NCBI GenBank assembly: GCA_965222345.1
Contig: CBDCTS010000002.1
Location: 310,001-374,000, forward strand
Length of the DNA stretch: 64,000 nt
Direction of reading: 5' to 3'
Source of the DNA: JADFGZ01 sp965222345
GTDB lineage: Bacteria > Acidobacteriota > Terriglobia > 2-12-FULL-54-10
Part shown: positions 27,230-37,142 of the stretch, in pieces
How positions within the stretch are numbered: position 1 is the first letter of the stretch
Layout of the letters: every line of letters starts with the position of its first letter
Position numbers and translations under genes: made by a program
The notes under the pieces: model-generated
Told to the model about the DNA's origin: nothing
The model's database searches: none
What the model saw: the letters and a program-made list of their open reading frames with translations, nothing else

Positions 27230-30200
27230 CTAGAAGGACAATCGCAGGGCAAACTGAATCTGCCGGGAGGTGGTGGTAGTCCCTACAATTCTTCCTGCAA
27301 TCGGGTTCCGGCGTCCTGTTCTCCCCGTGAAGACGAACGGCGGCGGTCCATTGCGAGGATCCAAATTAGTATGGTTCAGCAGGTTGAAAAATTCAGTGCG
27401 GAATTGCAGACGTATTCGGGAGTCCAAAGGGAATGCTTTCTGCAGGGAGATGTCCATATTGAACACACTCGGCGAAATGATTGTGTTTCGCCCGGCGTTG
27501 CCGAGCGTGCCGGGTTCCGGTATCGCGTACACGCAAGGGTCAAAATACCGCTCACGAGTTCCGAGCTGCTGGCCGGCCGGAATTCCCGTACAGCCAGCCG
27601 TGACACCTTTTGTGAGATTTGAACTCTGGCCGGGAAGCAGGTTGGGACGGCTGGCGGTGAACAGGAACTCCGGAGTTCTTACGTTGTTCCCCGGACTGAA
27701 CGGAGCACCGGCGCGAAGCGACACAATGCCGCCAATCCGCCAGCCTCCAAACAGATGCTTCAAGATGCCGGAACTCCAGAAACGCATTCCGCTTCCAAGC
27801 GGCGGGACGAAAAAATAGCTGGTGACCAAACGGTGCCGGACGTCAAAGTCGGAAAGGGCCCGGTCCAGCGTCCGCTCCGGTCCATATTGTTCCACGCTGC
27901 CGAAAGTGTGCCGGGAAGTGTCGTCTACAGACTTGCTCCAAGTATAGTTTGCCCGCAAGGAACTACCCCGGCTGAAACTCTTTTGGGCGGACAGCTGCAG
28001 GGAATTATAAAAGGACTGCGCGTCGCTGTTGATTAAAACAATGCTTCCGAATGCGGGATTGACCGGACCCTCGTTGGGCGGCAAGAAGAGTGATCCGTCG
28101 GGTCGGGTGACGGGAACCGGAAACAGGTTGGTTTCATAAGTGCGAAACAAGTGATTGCCTCTCGCTCCCACGTAGGAGGACCGGAAATTCCAGCCATTGG
28201 CGAGGCGGTGTTGAAGCGCGAGGTTATAGCGGAACACCATTGTGGTGGAGGTGTTCCGATAATCCAATGTGCGGGCCATGAGGGAGACTCCCTGGGCCGC
28301 AGCCACCGCGTCGGGAAAGGTTGTAGAGGAGTCGAAGTTGGTCCGCACAGCTTGCTTAAAAAACGGCAGCGTGTTCTTTACCTGATCCACGAGGTATTCC
28401 AATAATTGATCGTAGTAAATTCCAAAACCACCGCTCAAAACCGTATTCCCGCCGGCACCGGGAGACCAAGTGAAACCAATCCGGGGCGCAAAGTTGAGCA
28501 AGGAAGGGTTGTTCGCTATCAAGGGGCCAATTTGCACATCCGAACCCCGGACTACGTCCAAAAGAGCGGAAGTACGCTCCGATTTCTCACGAATCAACGA
28601 GGTAAATTCATAGCGCAGGCCCAGATTGAGCTGGAGACGGGAAGCGACTTGGTAATCATCCTGAACATAAAATCCCAGCAAGGTCTGGCGAAAATGCTTT
28701 TTGTTATCCGAACCCGGCAAAGACACATCCAGTTTGGTGGTTCCGTCCGCTCCTGCATTCAGAAAACTCTCCAGATTGCTAAAAGACCACCTGGCCCCCC
28801 TGTTGAAATGAGTGAATGTGCTCCAGCGATAGAGATGAGCCTGCACTCCCAACTTCAGTGCGTGCGATGCCTTCTGTACCAGGATGTCATAGGCAAATTG
28901 AAAAGAGTCCATCGTCTTTCCGAGCGGCGTGCCGCCAGTCAAGCCGAACGGTGATACGCCGGCAACGGAGAGCATGCCGAACTCAGGGGCGTCCTGGACA
29001 AAAAACGCTGACTCGGGAAGATCAATTGATGTGATGCCCCGATCGTTTGCCACCGGGCGGGTCAACCCAAAGCGGAACGAATGCACAACTTGCGGACTGG
29101 CGACATGCGACGCGACCAGGGTAAAGTATTGCTGCCGGCTTTCCGACAATCTCCGAAACAGAAACATAGGCTGGGTGGAGTGACTGGCGGCGTCATCAAA
29201 CGTATAGCGGACGAAAAGGCTATCCCGACCGGAAATCTTATGATCCAGGCGGATCGTAAGAAAATTTTCGCTGGTCGGCAAGAATACGGAAGTCCGGTTT
29301 TCGTTGACTCCGTTGCCCGTGGGACCCAAGTTAGGCATAGGGTAAAGGTCCAGGAAGGGTTTCACTCTCGGGCTCACGGAAACTCTGCGAATTTCTTTTC
29401 CGGTTGCGTCCGTAATGATCCCCTGCCTAGCCAGAGCATTCGGGAAGAAATCAACTGAAGTTTCCGTCAGCCGGTCGCGCATTCCCTCGAAACTGGCCAT
29501 GAAAAACGTTGTGTCCTTCCGCACCGGGCCCGTCAACGCGAATCCGAATTGGTTCCGCTTGAAGGGAGTCGGCTCAGCACCGGGGTCAAAAAAATTTCGC
29601 GCGTCCAGCTTGCTGTTGCGAAAATACTCAAAGAAGCTTCCATGCCACTCCGGCGTGCCGGAGCGAGTGATCGAATTCAGCACCCCTCCGCTGCCGCGTC
29701 CGTATTCAGCACTGTATGTGGTGCTGTATACGCGAACGCGAAATATCGTATCCGAGCCCAGTTGTACGCCTGCGGCGCTGCGGGGAACCCGGTTACTGGC
29801 ATCCATGATGTTTGTCCCATCCAGCAGAAAAGTGTTGGAAGTTGAACGCCCTCCCGCCACGCTCAGGCCGCCTCCGCCAACGCCTCTGGAGGCCGAAGCG
29901 GCAAACGGACTGCTCACCGCGCCCTGCAAGGTTGCCAGTTGGCTGTAGCTGCGGCCGTTTAGAGGAAGCCCAGCCAGCTGGCTTTCGCTGATTGCATTCG
30001 AGACGTTTGCAGAAGAGGATTCCGCTGCTCCCGCTTCCCTGCCCGGCGACGTCTGGGATTGAGTGCCGGAACTTTGTTCCAGCAGAAGCGCAACGGTTGC
30101 CGGTTGACCGGCGGTTAGCGTCAACCGTTGGCGTGCACGCGTTTGAAATCCGGTCCGGGAAACCTGGAGTTGGTAGACACCGGAAGCCAAGTCCGCGATC

Positions 30201-30469
30201 TCAAATTCTCCTATGGAATTGCTGCGAGCCGAATTTTCTTGCCCGGTTGAAAGATTAGTTGCAGTGACTATTGCTTCCGGGATGGGAACTCCTGAGTGAT
30301 CCTTCACCGTGCCGTGCAGCAGAGCCATAGGCCCAGGTATCGATCCAGAACCGGGGGCTTGCGCCATCAGCCAAGTCCCTGGCATGAAACTCAGCAGAGT
30401 TAAAATTGCAGCTACACGGCTCCCGGGGGGCCTTTGCGTGCCGGGAGCGTATATGGGCCATATCTGCAT
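27230..30469 (-). CDS. Oar-like TonB-dependent receptor with carboxypeptidase-regulatory domain
   Basis: Outer-membrane receptor of 1079 residues. A signal sequence ends near WLMAQA. A carboxypeptidase-regulatory-like Ig fold follows (about 48-130, LHGTVKDHSGVPIPEAIV), then a plug with LPLNGRSYSQLATLQ and SNTFLLDGTNI, then a long beta-barrel ending in FALRLSF with terminal Phe. This layout is very common and much expanded in Acidobacteriota. No neighbouring gene indicates its ligand. No clear Shine-Dalgarno precedes the ATG, so the start is approximate. Confidence 0.9.
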   Translation of the reverse strand: MQIWPIYAPGTQRPPGSRVAAILTLLSFMPGTWLMAQAPGSGSIPGPMALLHGTVKDHSGVPIPEAIVTATNLSTGQENSARSNSIGEFEIADLASGVYQLQVSRTGFQTRARQRLTLTAGQPATVALLLEQSSGTQSQTSPGREAGAAESSSANVSNAISESQLAGLPLNGRSYSQLATLQGAVSSPFAASASRGVGGGGLSVAGGRSTSNTFLLDGTNIMDASNRVPRSAAGVQLGSDTIFRVRVYSTTYSAEYGRGSGGVLNSITRSGTPEWHGSFFEYFRNSKLDARNFFDPGAEPTPFKRNQFGFALTGPVRKDTTFFMASFEGMRDRLTETSVDFFPNALARQGIITDATGKEIRRVSVSPRVKPFLDLYPMPNLGPTGNGVNENRTSVFLPTSENFLTIRLDHKISGRDSLFVRYTFDDAASHSTQPMFLFRRLSESRQQYFTLVASHVASPQVVHSFRFGLTRPVANDRGITSIDLPESAFFVQDAPEFGMLSVAGVSPFGLTGGTPLGKTMDSFQFAYDILVQKASHALKLGVQAHLYRWSTFTHFNRGARWSFSNLESFLNAGADGTTKLDVSLPGSDNKKHFRQTLLGFYVQDDYQVASRLQLNLGLRYEFTSLIREKSERTSALLDVVRGSDVQIGPLIANNPSLLNFAPRIGFTWSPGAGGNTVLSGGFGIYYDQLLEYLVDQVKNTLPFFKQAVRTNFDSSTTFPDAVAAAQGVSLMARTLDYRNTSTTMVFRYNLALQHRLANGWNFRSSYVGARGNHLFRTYETNLFPVPVTRPDGSLFLPPNEGPVNPAFGSIVLINSDAQSFYNSLQLSAQKSFSRGSSLRANYTWSKSVDDTSRHTFGSVEQYGPERTLDRALSDFDVRHRLVTSYFFVPPLGSGMRFWSSGILKHLFGGWRIGGIVSLRAGAPFSPGNNVRTPEFLFTASRPNLLPGQSSNLTKGVTAGCTGIPAGQQLGTRERYFDPCVYAIPEPGTLGNAGRNTIISPSVFNMDISLQKAFPLDSRIRLQFRTEFFNLLNHTNLDPRNGPPPFVFTGRTGRRNPIAGRIVGTTTTSRQIQFALRLSF

Positions 30470-30519
30470 ACGAAGGAAGTTATTTCACGACCCTGCTTTC
30501 CAGGAATCGCACCCTGATT

Positions 30520-31578
30520 TTAAACCAGAACTGCCGAGCTGCCGCGAAGGGAAGGCGCCCGTCGGGTATATGCAGAGTTGCGCTCCATCGGTGTGAATCC
30601 GGCGAGTTCGATGTTCCGCCGCAACTGTTCCTCGCGAGCCGACAGGCTGTCGGGCGCGCCGTCGATGACGTTCTCTTCGAGGATCACGCTTCCGGCGTCA
30701 TTGGCGCCGAATTCTAGTGCCTTGCGGCCCGTCTCGAGTCCCACGGTGAGCCAGGAGGCCTGGAGATTTTCAAAATTGTCGAGATAGACGCGCGCGAGAG
30801 CTTGCATCGACAAATATTCCTCGTCGCGCGGTTTCTGGCGCGGCAGGATCGAGGGCCGCTGCCGCCCCGTCTGGTACGGCCAAACAATGATTGCTGCGAA
30901 TCCCCCCGTCTCATCTTGCAATCGGCGCAGCCGCTCCAGATGATTCAGACGATGTTCCAAAGTTTCTCCGAACCCGAAAACCATGGTGGCCGTCGTCGGC
31001 AATCCCAGACGGTGGGCTGTGCGGTGTACTTCAAGCCACTGGTCCGTTTTAAGCTTCATGGGGCTGATGAGGTCTCTCACCTCGTCATCCAATATTTCCG
31101 CCCCGGCTCCGGGAACCGAATCCAGGCCAGCCGCTTTCAGGCGTCCGATGGCTTCTTCGAGCGTCAGTCCGGAAACCTCGGCGAGGTTCCAAATTTCCGG
31201 CGCGGAAAAACAGTGGCAATCAACCCGGAATCGCTGCTTCACCTTGCGCAGCAGCGCCTCATAGTAGTCAATCTTCAGCTCCGGGTGGTCGCCTCCCTGG
31301 ATGATAATTCCGCTCACGCCCTGAGCAATGCTCGCTTCGATCTTCCGGAAAATCTCATCGTCGGAAAGCAAATATCCTTCCGAACTTCCCGGAGGGCGGT
31401 AAAACGAGCAGAAGGAACAGTAAGCGTTGCAGACGTTGGTGTAGTTGACGGTGCGCTGAATCGAGAAAGTAACAACCTTCTCGGGATGCTTGCGGTAGCG
31501 GACCTCGGAGGCAGCCTCGGAAAGCGCAGGAATATCTTGCTGGTAAAGACGCCGTGCTTGTTCACGATCAATCCGCAA
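30520..31578 (-). CDS. mqnC: Cyclic dehypoxanthinyl futalosine synthase
   Basis: Radical SAM enzyme that cyclises dehypoxanthine futalosine in the futalosine route to menaquinone. The cluster motif is C50-x3-C54-x2-C57 in YTNVCNAYCSFCSFYR. GLDSVPGAGAEIL, the LQDETGGF motif, LQASWLTVGLETG and FGANDAGSVILEENV are diagnostic of MqnC rather than MqnE. It stands alone; mqnA is 17 kb away in the window. The gene starts 93 bases below the potassium channel stop on the same strand. Confidence 0.93.
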   Translation of the reverse strand: MRIDREQARRLYQQDIPALSEAASEVRYRKHPEKVVTFSIQRTVNYTNVCNAYCSFCSFYRPPGSSEGYLLSDDEIFRKIEASIAQGVSGIIIQGGDHPELKIDYYEALLRKVKQRFRVDCHCFSAPEIWNLAEVSGLTLEEAIGRLKAAGLDSVPGAGAEILDDEVRDLISPMKLKTDQWLEVHRTAHRLGLPTTATMVFGFGETLEHRLNHLERLRRLQDETGGFAAIIVWPYQTGRQRPSILPRQKPRDEEYLSMQALARVYLDNFENLQASWLTVGLETGRKALEFGANDAGSVILEENVIDGAPDSLSAREEQLRRNIELAGFTPMERNSAYTRRAPSLRGSSAVLV

Positions 31579-31671
31579 TCCTGCCTCCTCTTTCTCTTTT
31601 CCGCTGGAAGCTGACCTCGATAAGAAATGCTACAACAGGCAGGCCGCTCCCCGCAATGATTCGAAACAGGC

Positions 31672-32466
31672 TCACTCAGTTTCCGTGATGCTCTTGCCAC
31701 AGTGAGGGCAGAACATATTCGCCCCTTTTCGTGTTTTCATCAATTCTACAAACCCGGCACCGATGATGGCTGTAGGCAACGCAACCATCCCTATGCCAAG
31801 CAATGCGATCATCGACCCAAAAATCCTTCCCAGGTCCGTTATAGGAAAGACATCTCCATACCCGACTGTGGTAAGGGTTACAATTGCCCACCACATCGCT
31901 GCCGGGATGCTTTGGAACTTGTCCGGCTGAACTACATGCTCAGTCTCATACATGAGAGTGGATGCGACAATCAGCAGGACGGCTAATACCGTGCAGGTGG
32001 CAGTCAGCTCTTGACGTTTCTCTCGGATGACTGCGCCAAGCGTTCGGAATGCCTCTGAATATCGACCAATCTTCAATATACGAAAAATCCTGATAAACCG
32101 CATGACACGCATAACTCGAAGATCGAGGATGCCAAGCGATAAATAAAACGGCACGACAGCCAACAGATCAATCAATGCGAGCGGTGTCAGGGCAAATTTC
32201 GCGCGACCGACGAAAGGAGACTTGTACCGGAGATCAACAGTGCATGACCAGATACGCAACAGGTATTCGATCGTGAATACCATCACCGAGATTATCTCGA
32301 ACTGGACAAACAATCGTTCATATTGAGCCTGTAATGGCTGTACAGAACCGAGAATTACTGCCAGAACATTGCACAGGATCAGGATCAGAATGAAAGTGTG
32401 CACAAGACGGCTGGCTTTGTCAGTTGGACGTGCTTGTTCCAGGATTTCGTATATGCGTTTTTTCAT
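31672..32466 (-). CDS. Voltage-gated potassium channel with C-terminal CxxC knuckle
   Basis: Six-helix ion channel of 264 residues. S4 carries regularly spaced arginines (RVMRVMRFIRIFRILKIGR), the selectivity filter is TTVGYGD, and S6 follows. After S6 the protein ends with a short tail holding FCPHCGKS, one half of a zinc-ribbon. One CxxC per subunit would give four in the expected tetramer. It probably sets membrane potential or takes up potassium; no regulatory RCK domain is present. Confidence 0.9.
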   Translation of the reverse strand: MKKRIYEILEQARPTDKASRLVHTFILILILCNVLAVILGSVQPLQAQYERLFVQFEIISVMVFTIEYLLRIWSCTVDLRYKSPFVGRAKFALTPLALIDLLAVVPFYLSLGILDLRVMRVMRFIRIFRILKIGRYSEAFRTLGAVIREKRQELTATCTVLAVLLIVASTLMYETEHVVQPDKFQSIPAAMWWAIVTLTTVGYGDVFPITDLGRIFGSMIALLGIGMVALPTAIIGAGFVELMKTRKGANMFCPHCGKSITETE

Positions 32467-32497
32467 CTCCAGGCTCCTTTCTCTGCATGAAGCCCAT

Positions 32498-33211
32498 CTA
32501 AAATCCTTTCAGAAGCTGGGCCGACAACTCATCGAAAGCTTTCGCCCACAACGGCTGCTGAGAATCCGGCAGGTAAGGTATTACACAAAGCGGTATTTGC
32601 AGCAGGCGACGCAACGCTTGCTGGTTGGTTTCGACGGCCGGCCCTGTTTCCGGGGTGCAATGGTTCAAGACGCAGCCTGCCACGGTCAAGTCCGCGCTCG
32701 CCAGCGATCCGAGTGTAAGCAGGGTGTGGTTAATCACGCCCAGTTTCGACCCGGCCACTACCACAACGGGCAAGTCCAGTTTGCGTGCGAGGTCGGCATA
32801 GTGGAAATGCTCCGCTATCGGCACCAGTATTCCCCCGGCGGTTTCGACCAAAACGGCATCGTGAGAACAGGCCAGTTCGCGGTAGCAGCGTTCGAGATGT
32901 TGCGGGTCAATCGGCTTCCCTTCCATCTCCGCCGCTACCCAGGGAGCAACCGGGGTGCGGAAGCGGTAAGGACAGATCGTTTCCATCGGAGCATCCGTCC
33001 CGGAAGCCTCCTGCAAGAGCTGCGCATCGGCAGGAAGCAAAGTGCTCGATCCCGGCTCGGTTTCGCATCCGGTCTCGGCGGGTTTGAAAGGAGCGACCCG
33101 GAGCCCCCGACGTCGTAGCGCGGCCACCAGGCCGCAGGCTACGAAGGTCTTCCCTGCTCCGGTGTCGGTCCCGGTAATCAGCAATCGAATTTTCCGCCCG
33201 CGGCGTTCCAT
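32498..33211 (-). CDS. bioD: Dethiobiotin synthetase
   Basis: ATP-dependent carboxylation and ring closure of diaminopelargonate to dethiobiotin. The 237-residue protein has the P-loop TGTDTGAGKT, FKPAETGCE, VETAGGILVPI and VVVAGSKLGVINHTLLTL. It is the last gene of bioB-F-A-D, nine bases after bioA, with GAAGGGT ahead of the ATG. Confidence 0.95.
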   Translation of the reverse strand: MERRGRKIRLLITGTDTGAGKTFVACGLVAALRRRGLRVAPFKPAETGCETEPGSSTLLPADAQLLQEASGTDAPMETICPYRFRTPVAPWVAAEMEGKPIDPQHLERCYRELACSHDAVLVETAGGILVPIAEHFHYADLARKLDLPVVVVAGSKLGVINHTLLTLGSLASADLTVAGCVLNHCTPETGPAVETNQQALRRLLQIPLCVIPYLPDSQQPLWAKAFDELSAQLLKGF

Positions 33212-33220
33212 TCATACCCT

Positions 33221-34585
33221 TCAGCAGGATTTCATAACCGCCCGGATGGACTCGGCGGTTACCTGGACCAGGCGTTCAAGTTCCTGCGCCGTGCTGGAGA
33301 GCGGCGGGTTCAGAACAATTACATCGCCAAGGGGCCGGATTATCACGCCCTGCTTGCGAGCTTTCAGGATCACCCGTTTGCCGATTCGTTTTGCGGCTGG
33401 GAAAGGCTTGCGGGCAGCGGTGTCCTCTGCCAGCTCAATACCCACCATAAAGCCCCACTGGCGGACATCCGAAACGTGCTCCAGTTCCCGAAGCGGCTGC
33501 AACAGGCGTTCAAGTTGAGATATCAGGGGAGTCAACCGCTCCAGTGTTCTTTCTTTTGCAAACAAATCCAGAGAAGCAATGGCAGCGGCGCAAGCCAGCG
33601 GGTTGCCCGTATAAGTGTGGCCGTGAAAGAAAGTCTTCCGCTCCTCATACTCTCCCAGGAAAGCTTCGAAGATTTCCTCCGTGGCCAGCGTGGCCGCCAG
33701 CGGCAGCAGGCCGCCGGAGATTCCCTTTCCCAGACACATCAAGTCGGGAGAGATTCCCGCATGCTCGCAGGCAAACATCCGCCCGGTCCGACCGAATCCA
33801 ACGGCAACCTCATCGGCGATAAACAAGATTTGGTTTTGGTGGCAGAGCTTGTGAAGCCCGGTCAAGTATTCGACCGGATGAGCCCACATTCCCGCAGCGC
33901 CCTGCATCAGCGGCTCCACAAACAAGGCAGCGATGCGGCGGCGGTTTTCACGTAAAGTCCGCTCGGCTTCCTCAAGCGCATGTGCCAGCGCCTGCCCGGG
34001 GCTCTCGCGACGGTAGTATTGGAAGGTGTGAGGCGGAGATATCCGCAGGCAGGGAAACAACAGGGGGCGATAGCGGGAATGAAATCCCTCCGAGTAACCT
34101 ATGCTCATTGCGCCAACCGTGTCGCCGTGATAAGACTCGGAAAGGCTGACATAGCGGTCCCGGCCGGCATCGCCTTGCAAGGGCCAAAACTCAAAGGCCA
34201 TCTTCAGGGCTATCTCGGTTGCGGTAGCCCCGGCGTCAGAATAAAAAACACGGCGCAGACCGGATGGGGCCACATCGATCAGTTTCCTGGCAAATGCCGT
34301 CGCCGGGACATTCGAAAGCCCCAGCATGGTGGTGTGAGCCACAGCGTCCAACTGCTTGCGGATGGCGTCCACAATTTCCGGGCGTCCGTGGCCGTGGACA
34401 TTGGCCCAAAGCGAAGAGACGCCGTCAAAATACCGTTTGCCTTGCTGGTCAAACAAATAGTTCCCTTCGGCGCGAACGATGAACAGAGGGTCCTCGGCCA
34501 TCCATTCACGCATCTGCGTGAAGGGATGCCAGAGGAAGGAATGGTCCCACTGCTTCAGGCAGTTGGGGTCGTGGCCGGAGGTCAT
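33221..34585 (-). CDS. bioA: Adenosylmethionine-8-amino-7-oxononanoate aminotransferase
   Basis: PLP enzyme that makes 7,8-diaminopelargonate. The start at 34585 begins MTSGHDPNCLKQWDHSFLWH and overlaps the bioF stop in an ATGA junction; a longer upstream frame within bioF is not coding. Motifs include WHPFTQM, SLWANVHGHG, SESYHGDTVGAMS, FIADEVAVGFGRTG and the LMCLGKGISGG lysine site. The length is 454 residues, normal for BioA. Within the compact biotin operon. Confidence 0.95.
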   Translation of the reverse strand: MTSGHDPNCLKQWDHSFLWHPFTQMREWMAEDPLFIVRAEGNYLFDQQGKRYFDGVSSLWANVHGHGRPEIVDAIRKQLDAVAHTTMLGLSNVPATAFARKLIDVAPSGLRRVFYSDAGATATEIALKMAFEFWPLQGDAGRDRYVSLSESYHGDTVGAMSIGYSEGFHSRYRPLLFPCLRISPPHTFQYYRRESPGQALAHALEEAERTLRENRRRIAALFVEPLMQGAAGMWAHPVEYLTGLHKLCHQNQILFIADEVAVGFGRTGRMFACEHAGISPDLMCLGKGISGGLLPLAATLATEEIFEAFLGEYEERKTFFHGHTYTGNPLACAAAIASLDLFAKERTLERLTPLISQLERLLQPLRELEHVSDVRQWGFMVGIELAEDTAARKPFPAAKRIGKRVILKARKQGVIIRPLGDVIVLNPPLSSTAQELERLVQVTAESIRAVMKSC

Positions 34586-35865
34586 GATTTGGATATCGGC
34601 AATGGCGGCACGGCTGCCGAGACCGTAGGAGCCGCAGCAGCCGGAGCAACTTGCCGCTTCGGTGAGAATAAAGAGAACCGCAGCTTGCGAAAACCTTTTA
34701 ACGCTTTCCGAATGTCTTCGTCCGTGTGAATCGCCGTCGGACAGACGCGCAGCCGCGCCGTCCCGCGGGGGACGGTCGGAGGGCGAATGCCTTGCACGAA
34801 AACTCCCTCCCGGAGCAATAAGCGGCATGCCGCCATCGTTCGCCGCTCCTCGCCCAGGCGCAACGGCAATATCTGGCTCTGTTCGGGGCCGGGATCAAAA
34901 CCCAGCTCCTGCAAGCCCTGCCGCAGCTGCCCAACATTGCGCCACAATGCCGCACGCCGTTCCGGTTCCTTCTCGACAACGCGCAGAGCCGCCGCTGAAG
35001 CGGCTAGAACCGCAGGCGGCAGACCCGTGGTGAAGATGAAGCTGCGGGCATGGTTGACCAGATAGAGGATCAGATCCTTGCTACCCGCAATATAACCGCC
35101 GAGACTTCCCAGAGCTTTGCTGAAGGTCCCCATCTGAACGTCCACTTTTTGTTGCAAACCCAGCGCCTCGATTAGCCCGGCGCCGGTGGGCCCGAAGACG
35201 CCGGTTGCATGAGCCTCATCGACCATCAGCATGGCTGCATATTTTTTCGACAGATACACAATATCATCCAGCGGCGCCAGATCACCGTCCATCGAAAAAA
35301 CCGACTCGGTCAGGATCAGCTTGCGCCGCGCTGCCGCGCGACTGGCGAGCTTTCGCTCCAGGTCTTCGGCGTTACAGTGATCGTAAATGAGAACCTCAGC
35401 TCGCGACAGGCGGCTGCCGTCGATCAGGCTAGCGTGATTCAACGCGTCACTGAAAATTGCGTCGCCGGGGCCTGCCAGCGCGGAGACCGTCCCCAGATTG
35501 GCCTGATATCCAGAAGAAAAAACCAGTGCTGCTTCTGCACCCTTAAAGCGGGCCAGTTCGCGCTCAAGATTTTCATAAAGCTCCAGGTTGCCGCTGATCA
35601 GCCGCGACCCGGTCGCACCGCAGCCGTAGTTTTCCACTGCTTGGAGCGAGGCTTGCTTCAAACGCTCATGGGCAGCCAGTCCGAGGTAGTTATTGGAACA
35701 GAGTAGCAGAACCTGGCGTCCATTCCAGCACACCTGTGGTCCGGGCGCGCCTTTCAGCTGGCGCAGCTTTCGAGTCCGACCTGCTTTCTTGAGGGAAAAG
35801 AGTCGCTCGCGGAGAAATCCCGTGGCATCGGAAGTCAAATCAAGCTCGGTTCTGCAAGCCGTCAT
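34582..35865 (-). CDS. bioF: 8-amino-7-oxononanoate synthase
   Basis: PLP-dependent condensation of pimeloyl thioester with alanine. Of 427 residues, the core shows CSNNYLGLAAH, GCGATGSRLISGN, VDEAHATGVFG and the lysine region GTFSKALGSLGGY. A Pro/Ala-rich extension of about 30 residues follows the normal C-terminus. The close relative Kbl is excluded by the biotin gene context. No good ribosome site precedes the ATG; bioB ends 78 bases upstream. Confidence 0.92.
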   Translation of the reverse strand: MTACRTELDLTSDATGFLRERLFSLKKAGRTRKLRQLKGAPGPQVCWNGRQVLLLCSNNYLGLAAHERLKQASLQAVENYGCGATGSRLISGNLELYENLERELARFKGAEAALVFSSGYQANLGTVSALAGPGDAIFSDALNHASLIDGSRLSRAEVLIYDHCNAEDLERKLASRAAARRKLILTESVFSMDGDLAPLDDIVYLSKKYAAMLMVDEAHATGVFGPTGAGLIEALGLQQKVDVQMGTFSKALGSLGGYIAGSKDLILYLVNHARSFIFTTGLPPAVLAASAAALRVVEKEPERRAALWRNVGQLRQGLQELGFDPGPEQSQILPLRLGEERRTMAACRLLLREGVFVQGIRPPTVPRGTARLRVCPTAIHTDEDIRKALKGFRKLRFSLFSPKRQVAPAAAAPTVSAAVPPLPISKS

Positions 35866-35943
35866 GAATTGTCTCGCGATGCTGTAGTTGTCGAACTATC
35901 TCGCCGGACGTAGCTATTGGACGATATCCCCTCGCTATATTGA

Positions 35944-36999
35944 CTAGCGGTCCAGCGATTCGGCGGCGGTTGTCACCGGCACGGCCTGTTCCGGCGGCGC
36001 TTGTTCGCGGGAGGCAGTCTCCCAGCCGGGCGGCAGGGAGGGGACAAATCCCGCGTCCCGGAGCATTTGAAGGTCCGCTTCGGGCACTTCGCCGCGGGTG
36101 GTCAGATAATCGCCGATGAAAATCGAGTCGGCCAAATAGAGTCCCAATGGCTGCAAGGAACGCAGATGGAACTCCCGTCCGCCCGCGATGCGAATCTCTT
36201 TGCTGGGATTCACCAAGCGAAACAGGCAAAGAATGGCCAGACACTTCTGCGGGGTCAGATACTCGATGCCCGCCAAAGGGGTGCCGGGAATGGGAATCAG
36301 GAAGTTTATCGGGATGGAATCGATATCCAACTCGTGCAGAGAGAAGGCCAGATCCACGATCTGCTCATCGCTCTCTCCCATGCCCACGATACCTCCCGAG
36401 CAGGAAGAGATACCTCCTCGCTTGACGGCTTGGAGCGTCTCGGTGCGGTCCTGATAGGTGTGCGTGCTGCAGATTTCGCCGTAGTTGTCTTCGGAGGTGT
36501 TCAGGTTATGGTTGACGCGGTCCACGCCAGCGTCCCGCAATCGCTTCACTTCGCCGTCGTTGAGCAAGCCCAGGCAGCAACAGATGCGCAGCGGGAACTT
36601 TTTCTTGATCTCGCGTGTGGCTGCGACGACCGCCTCCAACTCGTATTCGGACGGGCTTCGGCCGCTGATGACCATGCAGTAGGTGTGCGCCTTCGCCTCC
36701 AGCGCATGGCGCGCGCCTTCCAGCAATACCTCACGGCTTTGGAGAGGATAACGGTCCACGCCGGCCTTGGAAACGATCGACTGCGAACAATAGGAGCAAT
36801 CCTCCGCGCACAAGCCGCTTTTGGCGTTGATGAGCATGTTCAGTTTGACCTTTTGGCCGTGGTAATGGCGGCGCACCCGGTAACAGGCAGAGATCATCTC
36901 CAGCAGTTCTTCTTCCGGGACAGAGAGAACCTGCAGGGCTTCGTCCCTCGTGATCTGCTTGCCTTGCAGAACTCGTTCCGACAACTGATGCCAGAGCAT
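35944..36999 (-). CDS. bioB: Biotin synthase
   Basis: Radical SAM sulfur insertion into dethiobiotin. The cluster motif is C64-x3-C68-x2-C71 in SGLCAEDCSYCSQS. The conserved NHNLNTSEDNY, GGIVGMGES and GTPLAG follow. The length is 351 residues. It is the first gene of the biotin operon, with a strong AAAGGAG before the ATG. No BirA-type operator is evident in the 143 bases to recA. Confidence 0.97.
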   Translation of the reverse strand: MLWHQLSERVLQGKQITRDEALQVLSVPEEELLEMISACYRVRRHYHGQKVKLNMLINAKSGLCAEDCSYCSQSIVSKAGVDRYPLQSREVLLEGARHALEAKAHTYCMVISGRSPSEYELEAVVAATREIKKKFPLRICCCLGLLNDGEVKRLRDAGVDRVNHNLNTSEDNYGEICSTHTYQDRTETLQAVKRGGISSCSGGIVGMGESDEQIVDLAFSLHELDIDSIPINFLIPIPGTPLAGIEYLTPQKCLAILCLFRLVNPSKEIRIAGGREFHLRSLQPLGLYLADSIFIGDYLTTRGEVPEADLQMLRDAGFVPSLPPGWETASREQAPPEQAVPVTTAAESLDR

Positions 37000-37142
37000 T
37001 CAAAACTCCTTTCCACGCGCAGGAAATTCCCGCAAACAGAAGATTATACAGAAGTGCGCCGCAGGGAGAAAGTTCGGCACAAGTTAATCAGGACACAGCG
37101 ATGTCACGACAGGTCGCCGCCATTCCGTGAGCCGTGCGAAAT

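Noticed and set aside
34586..34828. Extended bioA start
   Set aside because: It lies wholly inside bioF in another frame. The ATG at 34585 begins at the expected BioA N-terminus and overlaps the bioF stop.
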